A DNA stretch of 64,000 bases, from contig NZ_JAGUCN010000009.1 of NCBI RefSeq assembly GCF_018271975.1, forward strand, positions 1 through 64,000, in the 5' to 3' direction. The translations under genes and the position numbers were made by a program. Under the pieces are notes generated by a model, which saw only the letters and a program-made list of their open reading frames with translations, was not told where the DNA came from and ran no database searches. The DNA is from Carboxylicivirga mesophila (GTDB taxonomy: Bacteria; Bacteroidota; Bacteroidia; Bacteroidales; Marinilabiliaceae). Positions 53,842 through 62,799 of this stretch are shown piece by piece; the stretch's first letter is position 1; each line of letters begins with the position of its first letter.

Positions 53842-55257
53842 ATGGACACAATAACTATTAAAACACTTGCAACCCCCATACCAGCCAATGTGGCCGATGT
53901 CACAACGCCAGTGAGTCTGTATCTGAAGCTACGTGATGCCTACCCCAACACTATTCTGCTAGAGAGTAGTGACTACCATGGCAATAGCAACTCCATGTCG
54001 TTCATTTGCTTCAAGCCCTTGTATGAGTTTATTGCCGATAAAGGCTATGTCATGCAAGGCGAAGCACATAAGGAATTGCAACCTGTTAAAATTAGTGCGG
54101 ATAATAATGTTCCTGAATTGCTTGATAGATTTATCAAGAGCCTTGAAGTGGACAATTCCGATTGCCCCATCAAAATCAATGGCCTGTTTGGCTATTCCAC
54201 CTTCGATGCGGTGCAGTATTTCGATTCACTAAAATTTGAGGCTGAGCGAAAAGAGGAGCATTCAATCCCCGAACTACGCTACACCTACTACAAATACATT
54301 GTTGCATTCAACCACTTTACCAACCAACTGTACCTGATTGAGAACCTGAGAGACAATGAAAAGTCAGAAAGCAACAACATCATTGAGCAGTTTTACAACC
54401 GCACCATTCCTACTTTTCAGTTTACACCATCTAACCAGGAACAGTCAAATCTTAGTGATGAAGAATACATGGCCAAGGTGACCAAAGGCAAGGAACATTG
54501 CTTCAGAGGCGATGTTTTCCAGATTGTTCTGTCACGTCAGTTCAGACAGCAATTTGCAGGCGACGAGTTTAATGTTTATCGCGCCCTTCGTAATATCAAT
54601 CCTTCACCTTACCTTTTCTACTTCGATTATGGCGATTACAAAATATTCGGTTCTTCACCAGAGGCTCAATTGGTGATAGACAACAACATGGCGACCATCA
54701 ATCCCATTGCCGGTACCTTTAAGCGTACTGGCGACGATGCGAAAGACCAGGAACTAGCTATTCAGCTGAGTGAGGATGAAAAAGAAAATGCTGAACACGT
54801 AATGCTGGTGGACCTGGCGCGTAACGATCTGAGTCGCAACTGCGAAAAGGTAACCGTTAATACCTACAAGGAAGTGCAGTACTACTCGCATGTACTCCAC
54901 CTGGTTTCTGATGTAAGCGGACAATTAAAAGAGGGTTCTATTGCGTCACGCGTGATGGCCGATACATTTCCGGCCGGCACCTTATCAGGAGCTCCCAAAT
55001 ATAAAGCCATGCAGCTTATTGATTCCATTGAGAACCAGAACAGGGGCTACTATGGTGGTTGCATCGGCAACATTGGCATTGATGGCAGTTTCAACCAGGC
55101 CATTATGATTCGCTCCTTTCTGAGCAAAAACAATACGCTGTTTTATCAGGCCGGAGCTGGTGTGGTCAGTGAATCGAAAGAAGAAAACGAACTACAGGAA
55201 GTGAATAACAAACTGGGTGCTTTAAAGAAAGCTATCCGCTTAGCCGAAGAGTTTTAA
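53842..55257 (+). CDS. trpE: Anthranilate synthase component I
   Basis: Makes anthranilate from chorismate using ammonia from TrpG; 471 residues. The N-terminal tryptophan-feedback motif LLESSDYHG (about 33-41) is present. The chorismate-binding domain has IAGTFKRTG, EHVMLVDLARNDLS, FPAGTLSGAPKYKAM and GGCIGNIG. First structural gene of the operon. Confidence 0.95.
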   Translation: MDTITIKTLATPIPANVADVTTPVSLYLKLRDAYPNTILLESSDYHGNSNSMSFICFKPLYEFIADKGYVMQGEAHKELQPVKISADNNVPELLDRFIKSLEVDNSDCPIKINGLFGYSTFDAVQYFDSLKFEAERKEEHSIPELRYTYYKYIVAFNHFTNQLYLIENLRDNEKSESNNIIEQFYNRTIPTFQFTPSNQEQSNLSDEEYMAKVTKGKEHCFRGDVFQIVLSRQFRQQFAGDEFNVYRALRNINPSPYLFYFDYGDYKIFGSSPEAQLVIDNNMATINPIAGTFKRTGDDAKDQELAIQLSEDEKENAEHVMLVDLARNDLSRNCEKVTVNTYKEVQYYSHVLHLVSDVSGQLKEGSIASRVMADTFPAGTLSGAPKYKAMQLIDSIENQNRGYYGGCIGNIGIDGSFNQAIMIRSFLSKNNTLFYQAGAGVVSESKEENELQEVNNKLGALKKAIRLAEEF

Positions 55258-55261
55258 TGAA

Positions 55262-55330
55262 GTAAAAGAGTAAGAAGGCAGAGGGCAGAAGTCAAACTAA
55301 CTGCTTCTTGCTTTGACCGTCTGACTTCTG
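55262..55330. repeat. AGAAG/GTCTGAC-type low-complexity spacer before trpG
   Basis: Degenerate short words (AAGAAGGCAGAGGGCAGAAG, then CTGCTTCTTGCTTTGACCGT and CTGACTTCTGAC) fill the 111-base trpE-trpG gap. Related AGTCCGAAG-type words lie at 55942-55970, 60841-60880 and 62324-62340. Confidence 0.45.
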
Positions 55331-55368
55331 ACAATAAAAATATTCAAGCAACTATAAGCAATATAAAA

Positions 55369-55938
55369 ATGAAAATATTAGTCCTGGATAATTACGATTC
55401 GTTCACCTATAACCTGGTCCATTATGTGGAGGAGATTATAGATGAAAAAGTTGACGTATTTCGTAACGATGAAATCAGCCTGGCCGATGTAGCCCAATAC
55501 GATAAGATACTCCTGTCACCCGGCCCCGGCATACCCGACGAAGCAGGTATTCTGAAGGAACTTATCAAAACATATGCTGCCAGCAAGAGCATCCTGGGCG
55601 TTTGCCTCGGTTGCCAGGCCATTGCGGAGGTATTTGGCGGCAGCATCCGTAACCTCAACAAAGTATACCATGGTGTTGCAACACCTGTTGAAGTCATTAA
55701 TAAAGATGAATACCTGTTCAATGGCCTGCCTGAAAGCTTTAAAGCCGGACGCTACCATAGCTGGGTGGTGAATGAAGAGGATTTACCAGCTGAACTGCTT
55801 ATCACCTCCAAAGAAGCGGACGGCCAGATTATGGGGCTGATGCACAAAGCGTATGATGTGCGTGGTGTACAGTTTCACCCTGAATCGGTGCTGACTGAGC
55901 ATGGCAAGCAGATGATTAAAAACTGGATAGAGAAATAG
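55369..55938 (+). CDS. trpG: Anthranilate synthase component II (glutamine amidotransferase)
   Basis: Class I glutamine amidotransferase, 189 residues. Nucleophile Cys79 (in GVCLGCQAIA) and the His170/Glu172 pair (in VQFHPESVLTEHG) complete the triad. LLSPGPGIP forms the oxyanion region. It could in principle also serve as PabA. Confidence 0.95.
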   Translation: MKILVLDNYDSFTYNLVHYVEEIIDEKVDVFRNDEISLADVAQYDKILLSPGPGIPDEAGILKELIKTYAASKSILGVCLGCQAIAEVFGGSIRNLNKVYHGVATPVEVINKDEYLFNGLPESFKAGRYHSWVVNEEDLPAELLITSKEADGQIMGLMHKAYDVRGVQFHPESVLTEHGKQMIKNWIEK

Positions 55939-55979
55939 TGATTAATCAGAAGACGGAAGACCGGGGACTTAATATTAAC

Positions 55980-56020
55980 CAAGCTGCCAAAAGCTATCAG
56001 CGAACAGCAAGCAGCCAGAA
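55980..56020 (+). repeat. AGCT-rich degenerate spacer before trpD
   Basis: Words AAGCTGCC, AAAGCTATCAGC, GAACAGCAAGCAGCC occur just before the trpD ATG, in the same orientation relative to the gene as those before hutH, hisC, hisD, trpA and hisA. Confidence 0.5.
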
Positions 56021-56032
56021 GTTTTTTTCACC

Positions 56033-57028
56033 ATGAGCATTAAACAAACCATAAAAGAACTCATTAACCACAAAACACTGACACGGGCCCAGGCCAAGAA
56101 CGTGTTGGTGAATATTGCCAAGGAGCAGTATAACCAGTCGGAGGTGGTGGCCTTCTTAACGGTGTTTATGATGCGCCCTGTCACTGTTGAGGAACTATCA
56201 GGCTTTCGCGATGCGCTGCTGGAGCTCTGCCTGAGAGTGGACTTATCGGACTATCGGACCATTGATATGTGCGGTACCGGCGGCGACGGTAAAAACACCT
56301 TTAACATTTCAACACTGGCCTCGCTGGTGGTGGCCGGTACAGGTGCCAAAGTGGCTAAGCATGGCAACTACAGTGTATCGTCCTCATGTGGTTCGTCCAA
56401 CGTGATGGAGTACCTGGGCTACCGCTTTACCAACGACGAAAACAAGTTGAAGGAACAGCTGGATAAGGCCAACATCTGTTTCTTGCATGCGCCGCTGTTT
56501 CACCCGGCCATGAAAGTAGTGGCTCCTATCCGCAAAGAGCTGGGTTTGAAAACCTTCTTCAATATGCTGGGGCCAATGGTTAATCCATCATTCCCTGCAC
56601 ATCAGCTGGTCGGGGTTTTCAGTTTAGAGCTGGCACGAGTGTACCAATACATCTATCAACAAACCAACATCCAATACAGCATTGTACATGCCCTTGATAG
56701 CTATGATGAAGTGTCATTGACTGGTGATTTTAAAGCCATCACCAACACAGGCGAACTGGTGTATTCACCGAATGATTTTAGTATGAAACAGATTCAACCA
56801 GAAGAAATATTTGGAGGTGACACCGTACCGGAGGCAGCCAATATATTTAAAACCATACTGGAGGGCAAAGGCTCCGAGGCACAAAACAATGTGGTGATTG
56901 CCAATGCCGCACTCGCCCTTAATTGCTACTCACCTGAAAAAGGCCTGGAACAGAACATCGAAGAGGCGCGCCAATCATTGCTGAATGGCCAGGCCGCCAA
57001 GGTACTATCAACCCTTATTAGCATTTAA
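56033..57028 (+). CDS. trpD: Anthranilate phosphoribosyltransferase
   Basis: Transfers the phosphoribosyl group to anthranilate, 331 residues. The PRPP loop CGTGGDGKNTFNIST and KHGNYSVSSSCGSSNVME are diagnostic. It is a stand-alone TrpD, not fused to TrpG. Confidence 0.96.
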   Translation: MSIKQTIKELINHKTLTRAQAKNVLVNIAKEQYNQSEVVAFLTVFMMRPVTVEELSGFRDALLELCLRVDLSDYRTIDMCGTGGDGKNTFNISTLASLVVAGTGAKVAKHGNYSVSSSCGSSNVMEYLGYRFTNDENKLKEQLDKANICFLHAPLFHPAMKVVAPIRKELGLKTFFNMLGPMVNPSFPAHQLVGVFSLELARVYQYIYQQTNIQYSIVHALDSYDEVSLTGDFKAITNTGELVYSPNDFSMKQIQPEEIFGGDTVPEAANIFKTILEGKGSEAQNNVVIANAALALNCYSPEKGLEQNIEEARQSLLNGQAAKVLSTLISI

Positions 57029-57037
57029 GAAACAGCC

Positions 57038-57835
57038 ATGAATATTCTCGATAAAATAGTCGCACACAAGCAAATTGAAGTTCAACAAGCTGCGAAAACT
57101 ACATCGCAGGAGCAGCTGATGGACCAGCCACTCTTTAACGAAGCTGTACCTTCATTAAAAGGCTTCATTGCAGATCCCGGCAAAACGGGTGTCATCACCG
57201 AGTTTAAACGTCAGTCGCCTTCTAAAGGCATCATCAATGGTAATGCAACCGTTGAAGAGGTGGTTACCGGCTATGAAAAGGCCGGCTCCTCTGCCCTTTC
57301 GGTATTAACCGATCAGCAGTTCTTTGGCGGATGCAACCAGGACTTAACAACAGCCAGAGCCCTGACGACCATCCCAATTCTGCGTAAGGATTTTATCATT
57401 GATCCTTACCAGGTGTATGAAGCCAAAGCCATTGGTGCCAGTGCTATTTTGCTCATCGCTGCCATTCTGGATGTCAACCAGGCGAAAGAGCTGGGTGCCC
57501 TGGCCAACTACCTGGGTATGGAGGTACTCATGGAGCTGCATGCACCGGAAGAAGCTGATAAACTCAATCCGTTTGTGGATGTGGTGGGTATTAACAACCG
57601 CAACCTCAAAACCTTTGAAGTGAACCTGGAGCAGTCCATTCAGCTGGCTAATAGGCTGCCAGCCGACAAGCTGAAGATTTCAGAAAGCGGTATTCATTCG
57701 CCCGAAGATGTGTTCTTCCTGCGAGAGAACGGTTTTGATGGCTTTCTGATTGGTGAGAACTTTATGAAGACAAACAATCCGGCCGAAGCTTTTGCCAGGT
57801 TTGCCAAAGCCATTGCCGTTAAAGCCAATGCATAA
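57038..57835 (+). CDS. trpC: Indole-3-glycerol phosphate synthase
   Basis: TIM-barrel enzyme, 265 residues. ITEFKRQSPSKG, LSVLTDQQFFGG, LRKDFIIDPYQVYEA, VGINNRNLKTF and SESGIHSPEDV are the family signatures in order. It lies 9 bases after trpD and is not fused to TrpF. Confidence 0.96.
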   Translation: MNILDKIVAHKQIEVQQAAKTTSQEQLMDQPLFNEAVPSLKGFIADPGKTGVITEFKRQSPSKGIINGNATVEEVVTGYEKAGSSALSVLTDQQFFGGCNQDLTTARALTTIPILRKDFIIDPYQVYEAKAIGASAILLIAAILDVNQAKELGALANYLGMEVLMELHAPEEADKLNPFVDVVGINNRNLKTFEVNLEQSIQLANRLPADKLKISESGIHSPEDVFFLRENGFDGFLIGENFMKTNNPAEAFARFAKAIAVKANA

Positions 57836-57865
57836 CAGCAACATTAACCAGTTAAGTAACAAAGG

Positions 57866-58510
57866 ATGAAACCAGCACCTGAAATAAAAGTATGTGGCAT
57901 GCGCGATAGCTCCAATATACAGGAGCTCATTGAGCTAAAGCCCGATTATATTGGCTTCATTTTTTACGAAAAGTCGCCACGCTATGTGGAAAAACCACCG
58001 CATGCACAAATGGATGCATCCATTAAAAAGGTAGGCGTTTTTGTCAATGCTAGCGAGCGCACCATCAACGAGAAACGCATCGCTTTTGGGCTCGACATCA
58101 TACAGCTGCATGGCGATGAATCACCTGAGCTCTGCTTCATTTTGAAACAGTCGGGCGCACAGGTGATGAAGGTATTTCGCATTGATGAATTATTTGACTT
58201 TCAACAAACCAGGCGTTACCAGGACTATTGCGACTACTTTTTGTTCGACACACAGACCAAGGCCTTTGGTGGCAGCGGACAAAAGTTTAACTGGCAACTA
58301 TTGAAGAACTACAACAATGCGCGTCCGGTGTTTTTAAGCGGCGGCATTGGCCCCGATGATGTGGCCGACATTCAGCACCTGGAACACCTCAACCTGAAGG
58401 CCATAGACATCAACAGTAAATTTGAAATTAAACCAGCACTTAAAGATATTCCGCGACTATCGGAATTTTTTAAAGCCATAAGACCAACACAGCATGAGCA
58501 AGCAGAGTAA
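57866..58510 (+). CDS. trpF: Phosphoribosylanthranilate isomerase
   Basis: TIM-barrel isomerase, 214 residues. The catalytic cysteine is in KVCGM (Cys10) and the catalytic Asp in LFDTQTKAFGGSGQKFNW. LSGGIGPDDV binds phosphate. The last 17 bases overlap the trpB start, suggesting coupling. Confidence 0.95.
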   Translation: MKPAPEIKVCGMRDSSNIQELIELKPDYIGFIFYEKSPRYVEKPPHAQMDASIKKVGVFVNASERTINEKRIAFGLDIIQLHGDESPELCFILKQSGAQVMKVFRIDELFDFQQTRRYQDYCDYFLFDTQTKAFGGSGQKFNWQLLKNYNNARPVFLSGGIGPDDVADIQHLEHLNLKAIDINSKFEIKPALKDIPRLSEFFKAIRPTQHEQAE

Positions 58511-59687
58511 ATACCAGGCAGATGAGAATGGCATGTATGGCCGCTTTGGAGGGGCCTACATACCAGAGATGCTCTACCCCAATATTGAGAACCTGAAGAA
58601 GGTTTACAAAGACATTATCGATTCACCTGCTTTTCAGCAGGAGTACAAAGCCTTGCTGAAGGATTATGTGGGGCGCCCTTCGCCACTTTATCTGGCCAAG
58701 CGACTATCGGAAAAGTACCAGACCAATGTGTACCTCAAGCGCGAAGATTTGAACCACACGGGTGCCCACAAGATTAATAACACGGTAGGACAGATTCTGA
58801 TTGCCAAGCACATGGGCAAACAGCGCATCATTGCCGAAACAGGCGCCGGACAGCATGGCGTGGCCACCGCTACGGCCTGTGCACTGATGGGACTGCAATG
58901 TGTGGTGTACATGGGTGAAATTGACATTCAGCGCCAGGCACCCAATGTGGCGCGCATGAAGATGCTGGGTGCCGAAGTGAAGGCAGCCACCTCGGGCAGT
59001 AAAACCCTGAAAGATGCCACCAACGAGGCTTTGCGTGACTGGATATGCAACCCCGAGGACACCTTTTACCTTATTGGTTCGGTAGTAGGACCGCATCCTT
59101 ATCCCGATATGGTGGCCCACCTGCAGGCGGTTATCAGTGAAGAGATAAAGCTGCAAATCAACGAAAAAACCAGTAAGGACTATCCTGATTATGTGATTGC
59201 CTGCGTGGGTGGAGGCAGCAATGCCGCCGGTTCGTTCTACCATTTTCTGGACGATGAACGGGTGAAGCTGGTGGCTGTGGAAGCATCCGGTATGGGCGTT
59301 GACTCAGGTGATACGGCAGCCACCATCGCTCTGGGCGATATGGGCATTATCCATGGCAGTAAAACCTTCCTGATGCAGAGTGAGGATGGACAAATCACCG
59401 AACCTTACTCCATCTCGGCAGGATTGGATTATCCGGGCATTGGCCCACAGCATGCGCATTTGTTTGATACCGGTCGTGCACAGTTTCTGTCGGCCACCGA
59501 TAAAGAGGCTCTGGATGCCGCCCTGCAGTTAACACAGCTCGAAGGCATTATTCCGGCCCTTGAATCGGCCCATGCACTGGCAGCGCTCGACAAAATGCAG
59601 TTTCAAAAGGACGATGCTGTGGTGATTACCCTCTCGGGAAGAGGCGATAAAGACATGGCCACTTATATGGAACGCTTTGGGTTTTAA
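58494..59687 (+). CDS. trpB: Tryptophan synthase beta chain
   Basis: PLP enzyme joining indole and serine, 397 residues. PLP lysine is Lys93 in NHTGAHKINNTVGQ, the phosphate loop is GGGSNAAGS, and TLSGRGDKDM is at the end. It is TrpB1-type. After the stop codon the same reading frame stays open through the 21-base repeats. Confidence 0.97.
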   Translation: MSKQSKYQADENGMYGRFGGAYIPEMLYPNIENLKKVYKDIIDSPAFQQEYKALLKDYVGRPSPLYLAKRLSEKYQTNVYLKREDLNHTGAHKINNTVGQILIAKHMGKQRIIAETGAGQHGVATATACALMGLQCVVYMGEIDIQRQAPNVARMKMLGAEVKAATSGSKTLKDATNEALRDWICNPEDTFYLIGSVVGPHPYPDMVAHLQAVISEEIKLQINEKTSKDYPDYVIACVGGGSNAAGSFYHFLDDERVKLVAVEASGMGVDSGDTAATIALGDMGIIHGSKTFLMQSEDGQITEPYSISAGLDYPGIGPQHAHLFDTGRAQFLSATDKEALDAALQLTQLEGIIPALESAHALAALDKMQFQKDDAVVITLSGRGDKDMATYMERFGF

Positions 59688-59712
59688 CAGTTCGATAATG
59701 AATCATCCCGGC

Positions 59713-59985
59713 ACGATGCTAACAATGGCGAGGACGACGCTGACAATGCCGAGGACGATGTTGACAGTGCCGAGTACGATGCTGACAATGCCGAGGATGA
59801 TGCTGACGATGCCGAGGACGATGCTGACAGTACCGAGGACGATGCTGACAGTGTCGAGTACGATGCTGACTGCGCCGAGCACCATGCTGACGATGCCGAG
59901 TACGATGTTGACGGTACCGAGGAAGATGCTGACAGTAGCGAGTACGATGCTGACAGTAGCGAGGACCATGTTGACAGTACCAAGT
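59713..59985. repeat. 21-bp minisatellite between trpB and trpA
   Basis: Thirteen tandem, imperfect units with consensus near ACGATGCTGACAGTGCCGAG plus one base. In the frame continuing from trpB, each unit would encode an acidic heptad like Asp-Ala-Asp-Ser-Ala-Glu-Asp, and that frame stays open after the trpB stop until a TAA shortly before 60030. In another plus frame each unit reads Thr-Met-Leu-Thr-Val-Pro-Arg from an ATG at 59698. No ribosome-binding context supports either as a gene. Unit length is a multiple of three. Confidence 0.85.
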
Positions 59986-60033
59986 GCCATACAAACAATA
60001 AGAAGAAGGCTTCTATCAGAAAATAATTAACAA

Positions 60034-60067
60034 AGCAAGCAGCTAGTAGCTGACAGCAAATAGCTTT
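60034..60067 (+). repeat. AGCT-rich degenerate spacer before trpA
   Basis: AAGCAGCTAGTAGCTGACAG, then CAAATAGCTTT, ends just before the trpA ATG, after the minisatellite. Confidence 0.5.
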
Positions 60068-60072
60068 AGGAT

Positions 60073-60843
60073 ATGAACAGACTACAACAACTCTTTACGA
60101 ATAAAAAAGATATCTGCTCGGTGTATTATACGGCCGGCTACCCCACTGTAAATGACACCATGCCAGTGCTGGAAGCCTTGCAGGAAGGAGGCGCCGATCT
60201 GGTGGAGATAGGTATGCCATTTTCAGACCCTTTGGCCGATGGACCCACTATACAGGCCAGCAGCGAGCAGGCATTGGACAATGGCATGAGCATTCAGTTG
60301 CTGTTTGAGCAACTGCAAACCATGCGCGATAGCATTACGATACCCATTGTGCTAATGGGCTATTTTAACCCGGTTTTTAAATATGGTGTGGAGAAGTTCA
60401 TCGCCAAATGTCGGGAAATTGGCGTGGATGGTGTCATTATCCCCGACCTGCCCTTCGATGAATACCGAGAGCTGTATGAGACCTCGTTCAATGAGGCGGG
60501 TATCGCCAATATCTTTTTGATTACGCCACAAACATCGGATGAGCGCATCCGTTTGATTGATGCTCACAGCAAAGGTTTTATTTATGTAGTATCATCGGCA
60601 TCGGTCACCGGCGCCAAACAGAATGTGCAACAGAATCAAATCGACTATTTCAACCGCGTGAACGGCCTAGGCTTGCAGAGTCCACGACTGATAGGCTTTG
60701 GCATCGGCAATCGCGACACATTTGCAACAGCCTGCCAACATGCTGCAGGAGCCATCATCGGCAGTGCCTTTGTGAAACTGCTCAGCGAACATGGGGCCGA
60801 CAAACAACAGATTAAGGCTTTTATTAACACGATTAAGAATTAA
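60073..60843 (+). CDS. trpA: Tryptophan synthase alpha chain
   Basis: Cleaves indoleglycerol phosphate, 256 residues. Catalytic Glu46 and Asp56 are in EIGMPFSDPLADGPTIQ. IPDLPFDE and VSSASVTGA are the other family markers. Separated from trpB by 385 bases, unusual for subunits of one complex, but no terminator or promoter is seen in the gap. Confidence 0.96.
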   Translation: MNRLQQLFTNKKDICSVYYTAGYPTVNDTMPVLEALQEGGADLVEIGMPFSDPLADGPTIQASSEQALDNGMSIQLLFEQLQTMRDSITIPIVLMGYFNPVFKYGVEKFIAKCREIGVDGVIIPDLPFDEYRELYETSFNEAGIANIFLITPQTSDERIRLIDAHSKGFIYVVSSASVTGAKQNVQQNQIDYFNRVNGLGLQSPRLIGFGIGNRDTFATACQHAAGAIIGSAFVKLLSEHGADKQQIKAFINTIKN

Positions 60844-60880
60844 AGTCCGGAGTCCGAAGCGCAAAGTCCGACGACTATTT
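60841..60880 (+). repeat. AGTCCGAAG-type low-complexity spacer before purU
   Basis: Words AAAGTCCGGAGTCCGAAGCG and CAAAGTCCGACGAC follow the trpA stop. They match the short words near 62324-62340. Confidence 0.45.
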
Positions 60881-60921
60881 TTTACCTCAACAAATTAACA
60901 ACTAAACAATTCAACAATAGA

Positions 60922-61779
60922 ATGCAAAACACCGCCATCATACGAATACATTGTCCCGACCAAAGAGGAATTGTGGCCAACGTCACCGATTTTATATACC
61001 GCCACAACGGAAACATCCTTTACCTCGACCAGCACACCGATCGTGCCGAGGAGCGCTTTTTTATGCGCGTTGAATGGGACCTCGACGGGTTTGCCATCGC
61101 CCCGGAGAAGCTCCAACAAACCTTTGAAGAAGCGATTGCCACGCCCATGCAGATGGTGTGGACACTGAATTTCTCATCGCAGATACCGCGCATGGCGATC
61201 TTTGTTTCGAGGGCATCGCACTGTTTGTACGATTTACTGGCACGCTACAGTGCCGGCGAACTGAATGTGGAGATTCCGCTCATCATCAGTAACCACAATG
61301 ATTTGGAGCAGGTGGCCAATCAGTTCGGCATCCCCTATTTCCATTTGCCACTAACCAAAGACAATAAACCCGAGGTGGAGGCAGAGCAAATTCGCTTGTG
61401 TAAAGAGTACACAGTGGATTTCATCGTATTGGCGCGTTACATGCAGATTCTGTCGTCAGAGTTCAATGCACTTTATCCTAACCGGATCATCAACATTCAC
61501 CACTCATTTCTGCCGGCTTTTGCGGGGGCTAAGCCCTACCATGCAGCGCACTCACGAGGCGTGAAGCTGATTGGTGCCACCGGGCACTATGTCACCTCTG
61601 ATTTGGATGCCGGACCAATCATTGAGCAGGATGTGATTAAAATATCGCACCACGACACGGTACAGAGCCTGGTGCAAAAAGGCAAAGATGTGGAGAAGAT
61701 GGTGCTGTCGCGTGCAGTACAAGCACATATCGACCGCAAGACATTGGTATATAAAAATAAAACCATCATATTCGCCTAA
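60922..61779 (+). CDS. purU: Formyltetrahydrofolate deformylase
   Basis: Hydrolyses 10-formyl-THF to formate and THF, balancing one-carbon pools; 285 residues. The N-terminal ACT domain (about 1-75) begins IIRIHCPDQRGIVANVTDFI. The formyltransferase domain has the Asn191-His193-Asp229 catalytic set in INIHHSFLPAF and TSDLDAGPII. Placed after trpA on the same strand with a 78-base gap; cotranscription is possible. Confidence 0.95.
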   Translation: MQNTAIIRIHCPDQRGIVANVTDFIYRHNGNILYLDQHTDRAEERFFMRVEWDLDGFAIAPEKLQQTFEEAIATPMQMVWTLNFSSQIPRMAIFVSRASHCLYDLLARYSAGELNVEIPLIISNHNDLEQVANQFGIPYFHLPLTKDNKPEVEAEQIRLCKEYTVDFIVLARYMQILSSEFNALYPNRIINIHHSFLPAFAGAKPYHAAHSRGVKLIGATGHYVTSDLDAGPIIEQDVIKISHHDTVQSLVQKGKDVEKMVLSRAVQAHIDRKTLVYKNKTIIFA

Positions 61780-61806
61780 CTAATATTCACAAACAAAAAA
61801 ATACCC

Positions 61807-62325
61807 ATGAAACAATTCGTATTAGTCCTGACTATGGCCCTTTTTACCCTTAACAGCTTCGCTCAACAAGCAGATGACCGTGGTTATTTAGTTAAGGTTG
61901 GCGATGTGGCGCCCGACTTTGAAATGACCTTAACCGATGGTTCAAGCGTTAAATTATCAGACCTGCGCGGGCATTTAGTAATGCTGCAGTTTACCGCCAG
62001 TTGGTGTGGCGTGTGCCGCAAAGAAATGCCACACATCGAAAAAGAAATATGGCAGGCCTACAAAGACAAAGGATTAAAGGTATTTGGCGTTGACCGTGAC
62101 GAACCCAAAGCCAAAGCCCTGGAGATGATTGAAGCAACCGGCATCAGCTACCCCATGGGACTGGATGATAATGCCGACATCTTTGGATTGTATGCGGATA
62201 AGAAAGCCGGCGTTACTCGCAACGTGCTGATTGATAAAGAAGGTAAAATCATATTCCTGACGCGCTTATTTAATAAAGAGGAGTTTGCCGCATTAGTTAA
62301 GAAGATTGGGGAGGAAATTAAATAA
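61807..62325 (+). CDS. Periplasmic TlpA-like thioredoxin
   Basis: 172 residues with signal peptide MKQFVLVLTMALFTLNSFA. The redoxin fold has VGDVAPDFEMTLTDGSSVKL and the active site WCGVC (66-70), then a KVFGVDRDEPKAKALEM insert. It probably reduces or resolves disulfides in the periplasm; AhpC/TSA-like peroxidase activity is less likely. The function within this gene run is unclear. Confidence 0.88.
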   Translation: MKQFVLVLTMALFTLNSFAQQADDRGYLVKVGDVAPDFEMTLTDGSSVKLSDLRGHLVMLQFTASWCGVCRKEMPHIEKEIWQAYKDKGLKVFGVDRDEPKAKALEMIEATGISYPMGLDDNADIFGLYADKKAGVTRNVLIDKEGKIIFLTRLFNKEEFAALVKKIGEEIK

Positions 62326-62400
62326 GTCCGAAGCACGAAAATAGTGCCTGGTGCTATAGTGCACTGTGCGCAGTCGAGTAATAACAATAACCCTATAGAT

Positions 62401-62763
62401 ATGAAAACTTATAAGGAAATACATGCTTGGCAAAAGGCAATGGAATTAGTTACAGACATCTATTCTATAACGGATAGCTACCCTGAAAACGAGAAGTTTG
62501 GCTTGACCAATCAGATTAGACGAGCGGCTGTTTCAGTTCCATCCAATATTGCCGAAGGATTTGGAAGAAATTCTTTGCCCGACTTTATACGTTTCCTTAA
62601 TATCGCAAGGGGCTCCCTGTTTGAACTTCAAACTCAAGTTGAAATCAGTCTCAATCTTGGGTTCCTTGCACGGGATAACTATGGGGAAATAGACGCTAAA
62701 ACTGAAGAGATTGCAAAACTACTTAATGCGCTTATTAAAAGCCTCAAAAAGAAAATGAACTAA
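62401..62763 (+). CDS. S23-type four-helix bundle protein
   Basis: 120 residues from the ATG at 62401; an earlier in-frame start would add non-family residues. KTYKEIHAWQKAMELVTDIY, LTNQIRRAAVSVPSNIAEGF and RNSLPDFIRFLNIARGSLFE mark the family first found in intervening sequences of 23S rRNA genes. Here it is not in an rRNA gene but between a thioredoxin and hisH. The molecular function of the family is unknown. Confidence 0.9.
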   Translation: MKTYKEIHAWQKAMELVTDIYSITDSYPENEKFGLTNQIRRAAVSVPSNIAEGFGRNSLPDFIRFLNIARGSLFELQTQVEISLNLGFLARDNYGEIDAKTEEIAKLLNALIKSLKKKMN

Positions 62764-62799
62764 GCACGGGCACTGCGCACCATGCACTAAGCACATATC

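Noticed and set aside
59677-60030. 117-codon plus-strand ORF (Thr-Met-Leu-Thr heptads) and long minus-strand ORFs over the minisatellite
   Set aside because: A 21-base tandem repeat keeps any frame open automatically. Several frames on both strands are open, none has a convincing start context, and the products are pure low-complexity repeats.
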